Counted from the stretch's first letter, positions 1 through 31,008 are shown. The stretch: 64,000 nt of DNA from Sesamum alatum (GCA_034509735.1 JACGWO010000002.1:45153702-45217701); one strand, 5' to 3'. Numbers and translations are program-made. The notes: a model not told the origin generated them from the sequence alone.

Positions 1-1031
1 GGCCGCATAATTAATGATTTTAGAGCGTCATTGACTCCATAAATGGCACAATCTCTAATTTGTTGCAAGATTGGATACGTCTACACTCCAGTCAAACTAG
101 TTTAAGACGACTATGACGTGACCTTCATTATTGAAAACTGTATAGTTTAATTTAATATTTATGGCAAATATTAGTTTATTGACATGTTTCAATTTATTTT
201 ATTTCTCATGAGTAATCTCATACTTGTAGATATCGTATCAAATGTTGGTTCATAGTCAACCATCATTGGTTTATGATGTCATATGTCATGTAAGTATCAA
301 TTTTTTTGTTACCCTTTATAGATTGTCTTATAATTTCTTTTTGTTGTTTTGTTTTTAAGTTCGCCAAGAAAGAACTTCAATTTCACGATTCTCAACTGTG
401 AAAAGTGAAGTTTCATCAACATCAAAACCATCGTTGAAAGAACAAATTGACGCTACATGTGCACTATGTTGTTAAATTTGAATTTGAATTGTTGTTATTT
501 GAAAAATAAATACTTGACACGTTAATTTTAATACTGAATTGTTGAATTTGAATTGTATTCATAATATTTCACATGGTTTACTTTTCAAATTTCTATATTT
601 AAATTATTTGGGACATGTACTTTCGGAACTGAAGTACAATTTTCCATTGATTACCATTTTATGGATTTATACACACGCTTGGCATCTGTTTTTATGAATC
701 CTTATCAGATAAAACATGACAGCAACCAAACCGGAAAATAGTGAGTCCAATGTCCCAATTCTTTAGTACTCATAATCTTTGCCTTTATCTTAGATTACTA
801 ATACTTGTTTCATTTTCTTGCTATAAGCACAAGAAACTACAGAAACCAACTCTTTTGTTTAAGAAACTGTCACAAAGATCATTGAGCAGCTGTTTAAGAT
901 TAGTAGTTCAACAGTTTCTTCGGCTTCCCATTGCATATATATATGTGTAGCCTCCATCTAATGTTAACCAATATATTCACACACAGACACACTTCTGTCA
1001 GATTCTTACAACATTTGTTACAGCAGTTCTT
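1..1031. other. Intergenic and 5' flank of the glucanase gene
   Basis: AT-rich sequence in which I recognise no gene. Short open frames here have no family resemblance. The last 100 bases before the first ATG of the glucanase include a TATA-like run near 935-948 and probably hold its promoter and 5' UTR, but no transcription start can be fixed from sequence. Confidence 0.5.
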
Positions 1032-3071
1032 ATGATCAGTTCAAAGATGTACACTAAGAAAGCTATAAATAAGGCGACTTTTGCCTTCTCCTTGTCTTAT
1101 CTCCTTGCTTGCTCATGTCAGTTCCTCCAATATTTTTTTGTCTACATTTCAATACTTGCATTTCAAGAATTCATAACTTTTTCTGTTTAATTTCCTTTCT
1201 CTCAGGTGCATTGAGTTCAAACAAGATCGGCTTAAACTACGGCCGCCTTGGGAACAACTTGCCATCTCCTTACCAAACGATCCAGCTTCTCAAATCCATG
1301 GAAGCCGAGCACGTGAAGCTCTACGACGCCAACCCTGAAGTCCTAAAACTCTTATCAGGGACAGACATCCATGTCTCAATCATGGTCAGCAATGAGCAAA
1401 TATCCGGCATTGCTTCAAACCAGTCGCAGGCGGACCTATGGGTGAGAGAAAACGTCTTGGCTTATTACCCGAGTACAAGGATCCGATTCGTTCTTGTTGG
1501 AAACGAAGTTTTCAGCTACAATGATCTGAAAATGTGGCTTGATCTGGTACCAGCAATGAGAAATATCAAGAGATCTTTGAGCTTAAATAACATCCACAAC
1601 GTTAAAATCAGCACCGCGATAGCCATGGACACATTGGAATCAAGTTTCCCACCTTCAAGTGGGAAATTCAGGTCAGCTATTCCCGGCCAGGTGATCCTAC
1701 CATTGTTGAAATTCTTGAATGGAACAAAATCCTTTTTGTTCCTTGATGTGTACACTTACTTCCCATGGTCTTCGGATCCGATGAACATGAGCCTGGATTA
1801 TGCATTGCTCAAGGATGGAAATGAGACGTACCAGGATCCCGACAGTTGCTTGATTTACAAAAATCTTCTCGACGAAATGCTTGATTCTGTCATCTTTGCC
1901 ATGGGTAAACACGGCTTCGACAACATCTTGTTAGCCATATCAGAAACCGGTTGGCCTCACGCTGGCGACATCGAACAACCAGGTGCAAATGCCTACAATG
2001 CAGCAACTTACAACCGTAATCTTGTCAAGAAAATGACATCTGATCCACCCCTTGGCACACCTGCTAGACCTGGTATTGACATTCCGACTTTCTTGTTCTC
2101 TTTATACGACGAAAATCAGAAGCCAGGGCCTGGAACAGAAAGGCACTGGGGACTCCTGAGTAACAATGGAAAGCCAAATTATGAGGTAGTAAAGAGACTA
2201 AGTCTTGTAAGATATTAACAAATCTTTCATCACCCTTTTGACCTATTATATATCTTGTTTTTCCTGATCAGGTGGACTTAACCGGCGCACGCCCTGAAAC
2301 GAGCTATGCAAAATTGCCAAGGCCTTCAAACAACAAGCCTTACAAAGGGAAGATATGGTGCGTGGTGGACAGCAGGGCGAGCCTGACGGGGTTGGGGCCG
2401 GCATTGGATTTTGCATGTGGACAGGGCAATGGAACTTGTGACGAGCTTGCTCCTGGAAAAGGGTGCTACCAGCCGGTGTCGATTAATGCACACGCAAGCT
2501 ATGCATTTAGCTCATATTGGGCTAAGTTTAGGAATGCTGGTGCGTCCTGTTACTTCGATGGCCTTGCAGTTGAGACCACCACAGACCCCAGTAAGTCTTT
2601 CCAACCTGTATTCTTCTTCATCTCCTCCTTCGGTATTCACTGTTGGACGTTATGGTGGGTTCTTTTTTAAGGAAGAACCTCTATTACTTTGAATAATATC
2701 AGATTACAAGTCCTTTTATAGGTCTAAACACCCGCTAATAAGCATAGAATTTCGTATTTAGAATAAATGCAAAAACAGAATTATAAGCATCACTCTCTGT
2801 TTTTGTTTTGGTAAAATAGTCATAATTTTCTGCAGAAGCTTCTAATGCACTTAAAACTTGGACCAAGTGAAACTAACTCAGAGAGCCTTAATTCTGTATA
2901 AGATTCATCCGGAATGACAACCGTTTGCAACCTGAAAACGCGTTTGAAACTACTTAGGTCCATTCAGGGTCTATCATATTAGTTTCTTGGATTCAAACTA
3001 CTTATTTCTACTTGTTCATTGTCTTTCGAACAGGTCATGGATCATGTCAATTCCCCAGTGTGTTGCTCTGA
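1032..3071 (+). CDS. Glucan endo-1,3-beta-glucosidase, GH17 with C-terminal X8 (CBM43) domain
   Basis: Exons 1032-1116, 1206-2185, 2272-2590 and 3034-3071 join in phase to 473 aa. The family hydrolyses 1,3-beta-glucan (callose) at the wall or plasmodesmata. Residues 1-30 form a signal peptide with hydrophobic core FAFSLSYLLAC. The GH17 barrel starts at IGLNYGRLGNNLPSP (about 36). The acid/base is Glu129 in VGNEV and the nucleophile is Glu275 in SETGWP, both present. The X8 domain runs from WCVVDS (about 384) to GSCQFPS and keeps its six cysteines. There is no hydrophobic C-terminal tail, so I infer a secreted rather than GPI-anchored enzyme. A second in-frame ATG at 1047 is an alternative start. 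Intron 1 is only 89 bp. The catalytic type is certain; the particular clade member is not. Confidence 0.93.
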
Positions 3072-3954
3072 AGATGGTTATTGTGCATGGATAGTGCGAT
3101 GGGCAAAGTCTGCTTAGTTTGTGTTTTCTGTTTCTGTTTCTTCTTTGCGTTTTTAGTTATCTTTTGATGATCACTATTGTTATATTTGGATTGAGAGAAT
3201 TTCGAAGAATTTTATATACCAAATATGGGATGTTTTATTTGGATTTAATGCCTTTGATGTGCTTTATTAGCATGGACTTGCCATTTCACTTTCTCATGTA
3301 TAAGCAATTTATTTATAAAATGATATGAACTTCTTTTCCGCTTGTAAACTCTTATGTTGCATTTGGATTTGGGGGGAGAATTTGAGGAAAGAATTACTGA
3401 CCCCATTTAAAATAAAAAATAAAATTTATCATAATGCCAAAAATTATAATTCAAAATGAAAGTACAAGAATTTGAAATTATTTTTGGCATGGATCTATCC
3501 AAACAAGTTTGATGGATTTATTATTATGAAATTTAAATCCTTATATTCAATTCCTCGATCCATACACATAAATCATTCTAACGGGATTTGGTGTAACTAC
3601 ACGTCCTTCTAATGCGATTTGGTATAATTACGTACACGTGAATCCTCTATAATTTGAAAAATTAGATTTAGAATCTCTGATTTTTCTTTGCGTCCAATAA
3701 ATATGTCCATTCGTTAGTCAAAATTCACGAAATTTGTTGATACCAGCAAAAAATAAAAAATAAACAATAAACAATTCAAATTTACTTTGATTGCCTGATA
3801 ATTACTACTTATTGCAGGCCAAATAAATTTTTTCTAACCAAAATACGTACTCTTATATAGATTCACACGCTAATGTGGATGAGGAGGTTCATCTTCTGGA
3901 ATCTTATGAAATCGCAGTGTAATTATCCTTTAAATCTAAGTTCAAACAGGTTAA
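3072..3954. other. 3' flank of the glucanase gene
   Basis: Non-coding, AT-rich. The first few hundred bases are probably 3' UTR. The open frame near 3119-3328 is hydrophobic by chance composition and matches no family I know. From about 3955 the 9-bp target duplication of the next element begins. Confidence 0.5.
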
Positions 3955-5827
3955 GTTGAATTAGGCTAAATTTCAATTTACCCCCCTCAAAATAGCTAAT
4001 CCCCCCCCCCCCCTGTTTTGAAAATAGGCTGAACACCCCCCTCTGTTTTAGTAAATTCAGCATAAAACCCCCCTTTCGTTAGAGCATGATTTTTTTGAGT
4101 GTTTTGACTTTTTTTTGTCCGAAATTGACTAAAATACTCCTGTGTTGTATATAAAATTACCATGGTCTTTGAAATTTTTTTTTTTGCATTTTCATATATC
4201 CTAAAAGTATAAATAACTTTGTTTTTAATATATTTATATTAAATATTAAAATACAAAAAAATAGAAAAAATACATTATCAAGTTTAATATAATAAATTTT
4301 AATTTTCAAAATTTTGTATCTACATGAATATAAATATTAAATAATTATAATAATTCAATTTATAAATGAATTTAAATATTTTTATTAAATATACCAAATA
4401 TATATTGTAGACCACATTTAAGTAAATATTTAATAATTATTTAAAATTATTCTTAATTAACTGAAATATATATTAATAAATATGATTAAGTTAATTAAAA
4501 AAAAATTTTTAAAAAAAAAACTGGGCCGACGACAACCGCCGCCGCCCCAGCACAGGATTCGTCGCCCACTTTCTTCCGCGCACAGACAGCCGCCGGCCCA
4601 GCACAGGAGGACAACGGCCTTTCTTTTACTTGGGCGACGTCGCCAAGATCTAACCTGGGCGACGACGACATCGCCAGATTTGTTGGCGGGGGTGGGGAGG
4701 GCGGTCGGGGGTGGGGGTGGTGGGAAGGGCGATCGGGGGTGGGGAAGAGGGGTGATGGGGGGAGGAGGTGGGGGGGGGGGGGTAGGGTCTTTTTTAAGTT
4801 TTATATATATAAATAATAATTTATTTTTTATAATTCTAATTTTTGTATATACAATTAAATAATTGTTGAATCCAGACCCTTCATTTTTTTAAGATTTCAC
4901 GGTTGAGATTTATTGATTAGATCAACGGTTATTATATAAACAAAGAAGATCCAACGATTAGTAAAATAAGAAATAATCTATGTATATTATAAATGTGTGA
5001 ATGTTTTGCCATGTTTTTTGTTTCTTCCTTTTTTTGTGATTCCAATTATATCCTTTTCATATAATAATAGATTATAAAGTTATGTATACAAATAAGTAAT
5101 TGTGAAAGAAATCCTAATCATACTAGAAATCTACGAATAAAAAGATAGTCCTATATACATCATAACTAAAATCCTAATTATACTTGAAGTCTAATTAATT
5201 ATATGTACATATACCTATATAAATGCATGCTATACTATTGTTAAAACTCAATTATTGTCAAACCAAAAAATTCAAAAGAACACCAATTATTCTGGATTCT
5301 CAATTTTGATATAGCAAAGATTTGGGTTTAGTTCTACTTCGTTATTGTTGCTAACTCTTCTTCAGGTTTGTAAATTTCTTTTCTTATGTTTCTTTTGTTT
5401 TTTATTTATTCCGGATGCCACTAGCTCCTTAGCCATAAAATCATCATTATATTCAATAATTTGGGCTAATACAAATTTTATTATCTAATTTACAATAATT
5501 ATATCATGAAACTTTTTATAAATATAAATAAAAATATAATGTAAATGTAAATACCGAGCATGTATAGTTTCTTAATTTATTTGAGTTGTATAGGGATAAA
5601 TATAAATGTGAAACATGCTATAGAACATATTTGATTCCTATAAATTTTTATTATATTTTATTTTGAAATTTATATTATCTATAGCTCCCCAATTTAGACA
5701 AAAATATTCTTGCTTATCTATTCTTGTGTTATCAATGTTGCCTTCACTTTTCAAATTATATAAATTATTTTATTCCTACCATTTATCAAAATTTCTTCTT
5801 GTGCAATATAGGATAAGTTTGTTAAGA

Positions 5828-8800
5828 TGGTGATGCGTCATGCAACTGCGGCTTTGAATTCTAATTCAGGTAAGGACAATATTGATTGTTTGGATTTAAT
5901 TCTGTAAAATTTGTGTAATATTGATGACTAATTTTAGTTATTTAAATTTATATATGATACTTTATCTAAAATTTGATTTTTTCTATTTAATGCAGATATG
6001 TCAAGACAGAGAAAATTAGATACCATGAAACGAAAATATGTTAACCTATCTACAATAGAGAGGCAAGAATACATTGAGAAGTCAGGGAGCGTAGGAAAGC
6101 TAAGAATAAAATGAAGCCAGTAACTAAAAGAAATACCAGTCAATACCAAAACTTGAATGAAGAAGAAAAACGTTAGTATATTCAATGTGTTAGTGAAGCT
6201 CGAAGGAAGATTGCTTCATCCTCCTCAAGTTACGTCTTAAATACAAGGGAGTCAATTTCTTTAGATTATAACAAGCAAAATTTGGTTAGTTGGATCCTCA
6301 AAGCTCGGATGTGTCCACAGGACTCAAACGATGAGCACATTAATGTTTTCTTGAAGAACAAAGGATCAATTGAAAGTACAATTTTAATTAATTTTTGTTG
6401 TTGGACTAATTAAGTTCTAATTCATATATTCCTATTTTATTTGCAGGTATAACATCATATGATACGATATGCTCAAAGATGCATGAATTGAAAAAGTATC
6501 CAATTGCAGTCATTGTGCTGCGGTAAAATTTGAATACGAACCACCAACCTTTTGTTGTGATAATGGAAGAATTAAACTTGCACCGATTGAAGTTCCAGAT
6601 GAATTATATGAATTGTTTACTTCTCAATAAGAAGAAGCCATTGAATTTCAAAAGAATATCCATCTATTCAACTGCATATTCTCTTTTACATCATTTGATG
6701 TGAAATTAGATAAAGAACTTGCGTATTTAAGGCGAGGAATTTATACTTTTTGAGCACAGGAAATGGTTTACCATGACCTTCCAGGGTTAACACATGAAAG
6801 TGGCCTTGGTTATTTTCAATTATATTTTGTTGAAACTACAAATGAGGTTGAGAATAGAATGAAAATACTAGAGAGCTCAGCTTTATCTGAAGGTACTGTG
6901 AAGAGACTCATGAGACTTCTTGAGGTAAATCCATATGCAAAAACCTTTAGAAGATTAAAAAATTATACGACAAATGGATGATGTTCAACTCCATATCTCA
7001 AAAATTGTGAAATTAGATCAACGAGTCTATAACTCTCCAACAGCTGATCAAGTTGCAGTTATATGGATGTAAGGAAATAATGTTAACATTCCTTTTGAAC
7101 GAGACGTTGTGGTTCATGCTCAAGAGTTGAGATAGGATGGCATTAAAATATTAGAAAACTTGACACTAAGAAATTTAGTACTCAGAACACTACAGTCAAT
7201 GAAAGTAATGCCAAACAACAAACAGGTATATTTTTCATATTTATTTTAATATATCTTTTTATTAATTCAGCAATTAATTTAGAAAATTAATCAGTATAAT
7301 CTCTTTATCATTTTTCAGATAATGATGTACATTATACTATTGATTCTATTCCATCTAGCCATTTTCAAGGAGAAGTAGAAATTTTACAAGAAAAAGGTAT
7401 GCACTACTACTTTTACTCAATAATTATTTTTGAAAATGAAAATATCTATTATATAGGGAAAATATTTATTATTATTATTTTTTTTTGATATTGCAACCCG
7501 AAAGATGCTGATATTCGATAGGGGTGCATGTGATACTACTCAGATTTGGGCCGTACCTTCTGTACAATGTTGTAGGATTCGAGAATATTTAATTATACAA
7601 TCTGGAATAATTAACGTGGTGATCTAATTTTAATACTTCGAAGGAGATCTTTGCGAAAGATTAATCCTTAAAGAAGAGCAGAACATTATAGATTTTATAT
7701 CATCATTATTTCTAGGTAAACTTCATATCCAATCTCACCCACAAATATTTAGGGCGTTATTATAATATAATTATATTTATTGTTTATAATTTTTAACCAT
7801 CTTCCAATTTTTAATTATTCTTTTATGTATCAGGTCACTCAAGAGTTTCTTCTACGGAGAATATTTTATCACAAGAGCAAGAAAGTAAGTAACAAAATAA
7901 ATCTTTTTTTTTCTATTTTTTGTATGTAGATATACTTGTGATGTTTTTATTATACTTATATTAAAAGTATTAAAATATTTCAACTTTATAATTTTTTTAA
8001 ATTTAATAATAGTTCAGTAAATAATCAAAATATTGCTATTAAGATAAGATGATTTTATAAGAAAATTCTTGGCGCAATTAGAATCAGGTTGCGTGCTGAC
8101 CCACGTACATCCAACCGCATTCAACATATCACTAATTTAATAAATTAGTAAATTAAATTTAATGACGTAGAAAAGAATTTTGAAGGAAAAATAGTTTATT
8201 CGACTGAACTTTCTTGATATTGTATTTGCTTTTGCAAAAATGTCCATATTACCTATAATTATATTTATTATTATATAGTTTATAATCATGTTTTAGTTTT
8301 TAATTAATAATATTTCTTTTATATACTTCAGCCGCTCAAGACTTTCTATTGATGAGAATATTTTATCACAAGAGCAAGAAAGTAAGTAAAGGTTAATTTT
8401 ATTTTTCCTTTTCGTACACATCACTTTATATGGATTATAAATCTCTCGCCTCATGTTTACAAAAATATAATTATATAATTGAATTATTGTAATTGTATAT
8501 TCTCCAAACCCAATTATTATTCTTATTTTCTTGAGCAAAAAACTCAAAAGCTAGAATAAAGCAAAGTAAATAGAAGCAAGTCAAGTTACTCAATAAAGGG
8601 TCCCTAAAGTTATTTTATTAGTAAGAGAGAGACAAAAAGAGAAAAGAAAACAAAAACAGAAAGCAAACAGTTGGGTCAGTCGTTTAATTATATTTGCTTT
8701 TGATGAGAATATTTTATCACAAGAGCAAGAAAGTAAGTAATAAAATAAACCTACAAGCATGAAAAACTCCAATCACATACTTATGTTATTCCATATTTTT

Positions 8801-9345
8801 AAAATGTCGCTCTATTTTCTCAAATTTGTGATGTTCAGTGAATAATCAAAGTGTACAAACTGCTCTATATTACCAACATTTTCTTCTGCCGACGATATTC
8901 TCGATAAAGAACAAGAAAAGGTATGTATTCTTCCAAAAAAAAAAGAAAAAAAATCCAGTTCTTTTAGGATAAATATAAATTTGCTAATATAGTTAGTATT
9001 TTTTTTTCAAACTATGCAATTAAAATTGATCTTTTTATATCTATTCAAACTTTATACATATTTTTATTTTTCTTTTGAATTTTGATTATAGTTCTAGGTA
9101 AAGAAAGCAATAAGAAGATCACATGTAAAGAATATAATTGCTTTAGGCTACAAATTAGAAACCCAAAGCAATCTGCACTTCTCTTTAATGGAAGATTACT
9201 ACAACAATACGTGGTAAACATGTACATAAAATTGGAGACGACAAGATTAGATTACTATCGCCAAAATCAATCAAATATGAGAGTTGGATTATACCAAGGA
9301 ATAATGGATACAATGGCTTATACAATTTTTTGGGACATTTGATGA
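5828..9345 (+). pseudogene. Decayed Helitron helicase-like protein (N-terminal part)
   Basis: Translated pieces match the N-terminal Helitron helicase-like region of plant Helitrons. They include a charged start (about 5998-6300), CCDNGRIKLAPIEVPDELYE (around 6555-6615), FNCIFSFTSFDVKLDKELAY (6665-6730), GLGYFQLYFVETTNEVENRM (6800-6860), LDQRVYNSPTADQVAVIWM (7018-7070), and RLLQQYVVNMYIKLETTRLD (9190-9250). Frameshifts (near 6090 and 6520) and stops (such as near 6174 and in IYTF-stop-AQ near 6752) break it. No replication-initiator HUH motif and no PIF1 helicase core was found downstream, so it cannot be autonomous. Exon-intron boundaries such as ...TCAGGTAAGG at 5870 suggest it was once spliced. 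Confidence 0.75.
7857..8740 (+). repeat. Three exact copies of a 36-bp exon-end-like unit
   Basis: Positions 7857-7892, 8354-8389 and 8705-8740 carry the same 36 bases, beginning GAGAATATTTTATCAC and ending AAAGTAAGTAA. The unit reads ENILSQEQE up to a donor-like GTAAGT. Copies 1 and 2 also share diverged upstream sequence with an acceptor-like TCAG, so an exon with its flanking intron seems to have been duplicated. A fourth, diverged unit lies at about 8891-8925. Confidence 0.8.
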
Positions 9346-9645
9346 ATACAACTAATTATTACTAAATTAATATCAGATGTAAAATAGTGCTTAATGTCAC
9401 ATAAGGAGATTATAGCGTAGGCATTACACTTTTTGAGGAAGCGGCAACTATATACGTCGGATGCTCGATACACTAATACTTGGCTGATATCGAACAAGTA
9501 ATTTTTTTATCCTAAAAGATTTTTATTTATATATTATTTATCAGGCATTATACAAATAGACATTTCATTGTCTAAAAAATTTATAGATGTTAATTATTTT
9601 TAACTTATACTTAATTATTTTTTTCGTCGTTGTTCCTAAATTATA

Positions 9646-9691
9646 GATCTCTCTCTCTCTCCCCCTCTCTCTTTCTATCTCTCTCTCTCCC

Positions 9692-9731
<40 letters not shown>

Positions 9732-9746
9732 ATATATATATATATT
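9646..9746. repeat. CT-rich and TA microsatellite
   Basis: A pyrimidine run made mainly of CT repeats with CCCC and TATC interruptions, passing into a short TA repeat. It lies directly before the acceptor-like TTTACAG at 9751-9757. Confidence 0.9.
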
Positions 9747-9757
9747 CTCTTTTACAG

Positions 9758-10138
9758 AGAGAACATGAGTTAAAATATTATAAGGGACTGAGCTCACAAG
9801 CATCGACAGAATTTTATTTTCTTATTGCTCTTAACAAAAAGGCACAGTTGATCAATGAAAGATTGAATGTCATAGCTGATGCCATTGAAAAAATACAACA
9901 TATGATAAGGAAACAGAGAAAAAGAAAGCCATCAATTACATCATGTACCTATGATCAAACGAAGAAGGAAGATGAAGTGGAAAGAATTGGAACATCAACT
10001 CAAGTTTATAATAACGATACTGCAGTTTCTTCAAAAGATGATAAAAAGCAATCACAAAAGAAGAATAAGGGTGCAATCAAGATCGAAATTTCCAGTGATG
10101 ATGAAGAAACACTTGAAAGTTCAAAAATAAATGTATGA
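9758..10138 (+). other. Open frame of unknown function inside the Helitron (possible captured exon)
   Basis: After the acceptor-like TTTACAG, a frame stays open for 126 codons to TGA at 10136-10138. It reads REHELKYYKGLSS..., then a helical part with NKKAQLINERLNVIADAIEK, then a basic KQRKRK stretch and an acidic, Ser-rich tail (EISSDDEE). It has no in-frame ATG near its start and would be a last exon. I do not recognise the family. It could be the end of the Helitron's own gene or a captured host exon. Confidence 0.4.
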
Positions 10139-10318
10139 AACAATTTGCAAAAGCAACAAGAAGAAAAGTTTTTTGCATGTGAAGATCAAACAAGAGAAGA
10201 ATTGATGGAATTCATAGTTAGCTTTTGTATTATGTTATTAAGATTCAACAACATTTAGTTAAGACCATTTATTTTATCTATTAACTTTTGAATCTTTTAC
10301 TTTACGCGTTTACTTTTT

Positions 10319-10746
10319 GGGTAAATTACATCTACCTCCCCTGAGGTTTGGCATAATTATAAATACCCCCTTGTTGTTTGAAAAATTACAAATACCCCCC
10401 TGAGGTTTGTAATTTTTAACCAAAGGGCTAAACTTGACAATTTTGCCCTTGAATTTTTTTATTAAAATTATAGAAAAATCGGTCAAGGCAAATTGCATTA
10501 TTGTTCATCTGTGTAAAAAACTTAAGAAATCTCTCCCTACACATTATAGTCCAAAAAAAATTTAAGAATTAAATAAAAATAATTTAGTGTATAAGGGCAT
10601 TTTGGTCAGTTCATCCATAAAAATTAATAGAAATGGGTTATTTGTTAGACGGTTACAAACCTCAGGGGGGTATTTGTAATTTTTCCAACAACGAGGGGGT
10701 ATTTGTAATTATACCAAACCTCAGGGGAGGTAGATGTAATTTACCC
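10319..10746. mobile_element. Foldback Mutator-like MITE, copy 1 of 3
   Basis: The 428-bp element starts GGGTAAATTACATCTACC and ends with its inverted complement GGTAGATGTAATTTACCC. Long arms contain words such as AATACCCCC and CCTGAGGTTTG. It is flanked by the perfect 9-bp duplication TTACTTTTT (10310-10318 and 10747-10755). It sits inside the Helitron, so it inserted later. Sister copies lie at 48379-48792 and 57167-57591. Confidence 0.9.
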
Positions 10747-11037
10747 TTACTTTTTTAAACAATATTTTGTATTCTTAAAAGAATACAATAATTAATTTTC
10801 ATCAAATTATAGGAATAACGTGCAACGCACGTGTTCCTTGTTAGTATATAATAAAAAGAGCATAACGGTCATATAACTAAAAATTAACGCCGTCAAGTCA
10901 ATTTAATGGAGTGGGGCGATTGAGCTACATTTAATAAAACAAAAGGGGGTTTTTAGTCTATTTTTAAAACACGAAAAAGATTTTTAACTGAGTTTTTAAA
11001 ACACATGGGAGTTTTATGCAATTAAGCCGTTGAATTA

Positions 11038-12456
11038 TCATCTTATGCTAATAGTTGGTGGTGTTTAAATAATCCGTAATTTCAGTAAATAAAATATTGT
11101 TGCACTCTAGAATTTACTCAAGAGTTCCATTCTTCATTTGGGTCCACCCCAAGATTTCTGCTAGAAATAAAATCAAACTACAATCGTTTTATTTCCCACA
11201 TCTTATCCCATAAATACCCAATTTGCCTTTGTCAAACTTTTAAGGGAAAATTAGACATATCTCCAATAAAGTTACAGTATAATTATGAATATTTATCATT
11301 ATTTAAAAAATTATAAATACTCTAATCGAATAGAAAATAGTTATATAGGCGCCGGATAGTAAAGTAGACATTACTATTTTACTCTTGTTAAATTTAAAAA
11401 AAAAAAATGGGAAGAAAAATTTGAGGATGAGTAAAATAAAATAATTCATAGGGCATATTAGTCCATAAAAATATTTTAGAAAATTTTAAACAATAATATA
11501 AAATTATAATTCATAATCAAAAGGGTATTTTGATCAGTTTACTACAAAAGTTGGACGAAAACCTAGTAAAAGCTAATGGAATGAGCTCGTTAAGGAGACC
11601 ACACAACAAGAATATGAGAAAATAAGTCGATATAGAATTTAAAAAGGGGACCTAAACTACAATAGCTTGACTAGACAGAGGGAAAGTTGAAGAAGGATGC
11701 TCGTCATGTGCAAGGCCTATCACTAGATCTTTGCCTTCGAGCTAAGGTGGTGGAAGTTAATAAGCTTTTGTTTTACGTTGTTAGTAACGCCAAATCAATA
11801 TATTTTTTATTTAATAAAGATGATAATTTTATTTTCTTTTATTATTAACAATGTCAAATCAAATACATTTTTTATTTATAAAAAATGACAGTGAAATTTA
11901 TTATTTGATTTAGATTTGTTAGTAACGTCATGTTAAAATATTATAAAAAAAGTATATTATTAATTTATAAGATTAATGATCGAAAGAATAATAACTTATA
12001 CGCATTATTACTTTCTAAATTTATCCTACCTTTATTTAAAACAAAAACCTAACTTTATCCTATTACAGCACAAATTTATTATTACCTATCAATCACGTAA
12101 TAATCTAAGGATATTTTTTCAAAAGAGTATTTATGTCAAAAAATGAACTAAATTAGTAAGCATTAGTAGCAACTAGCACAAGATTATACAATGAAAAGGG
12201 AAAAAACGTTAATGGAATTTTAGGTGCGCATTGATTTCGACGAATCAAAGTTCACCCACCCGACCAGCCGGAGACTTCAACGTTGTTTCTGTCACTACCC
12301 ACCAAAATTTCAATTCATTTGTTGGCTTTTCTTGCTTCTTCTCCCTTGAAAATTTTATCGCCTTTTTCCATGAAAAATAGCAGACACACTGGATATTCTT
12401 GTACAATCTAAAGACCCTTCATTTTTCTCACTGTATCTGTACCATTGAATTTCACC
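11038..12456. other. Intergenic and 5' flank of the acyl-activating enzyme gene
   Basis: Non-coding, AT-rich. A decayed piece of a GGGTAAATTAC-type foldback element seems to lie near 11247-11590 (TATAATTATGAATATTTATC, matched in style by the copies at 10319 and 57167). The stretch just before 12457 probably holds the promoter and 5' UTR; no specific site could be fixed. Confidence 0.4.

Positions 12457-31008
<18,552 letters not shown>

Larger units (their letters stand above)
4977..10844 (+). mobile_element. Helitron with degenerate Helitron-like gene
   Basis: The 5' end TCTATGTATATTATAAATG (4977) and the 3' end, a hairpin ACGTGC-AAC-GCACGT (10818-10832) followed after 8 bases by TTAG (10841-10844), fit a plant Helitron. 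It lies between an A (4976) and a T (10845), the usual Helitron insertion dinucleotide. Inside are the remains of a Helitron helicase-like gene and a further open frame. The normal terminal CTAG is changed to TTAG. The same hairpin stem and the same 8-base spacing occur in the Helitron at 35975-38879. Confidence 0.8.
3964..11028. mobile_element. Mutator-like non-autonomous element, split by a Helitron
   Basis: The ends GGCTAAATTTC... (3964) and ...GCAATTAAGCC (11028) are inverted and diverged, and both are flanked by the perfect 9-bp duplication GTTGAATTA (3955-3963 and 11029-11037). A 9-bp duplication is the hallmark of Mutator-like transposition. Without the inserted Helitron (4977-10844) the element is about 1.2 kb. 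It has AT-rich arms and a GC-rich core at about 4522-4785 containing repeated GGCGACG-like words. Its right end resembles the left end of the element at 49460-50818 (both carry AATTGCATAAAACTC), so the two belong to one family. No transposase is visible. Confidence 0.8.

Noticed and set aside
1516..1912. Minus-strand frames inside the glucanase gene
   Set aside because: Shadows of exon 2, which carries the conserved GH17 motifs.
3119..3328. Hydrophobic small frame after the glucanase stop
   Set aside because: T-rich 3' UTR gives Leu/Phe by chance; no supporting context.
4482..4862. Open frame of 126 codons over the GC-rich core
   Set aside because: Pro/Arg then Gly runs follow directly from the CCG and GGGG composition of the Mutator-like element core; no family resemblance and it ends in AT-rich arm sequence.
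9646..9746. CT-repeat as a regulatory GAGA element
   Set aside because: It lies inside a degenerate Helitron with no promoter context, so a plain microsatellite is the simpler reading.
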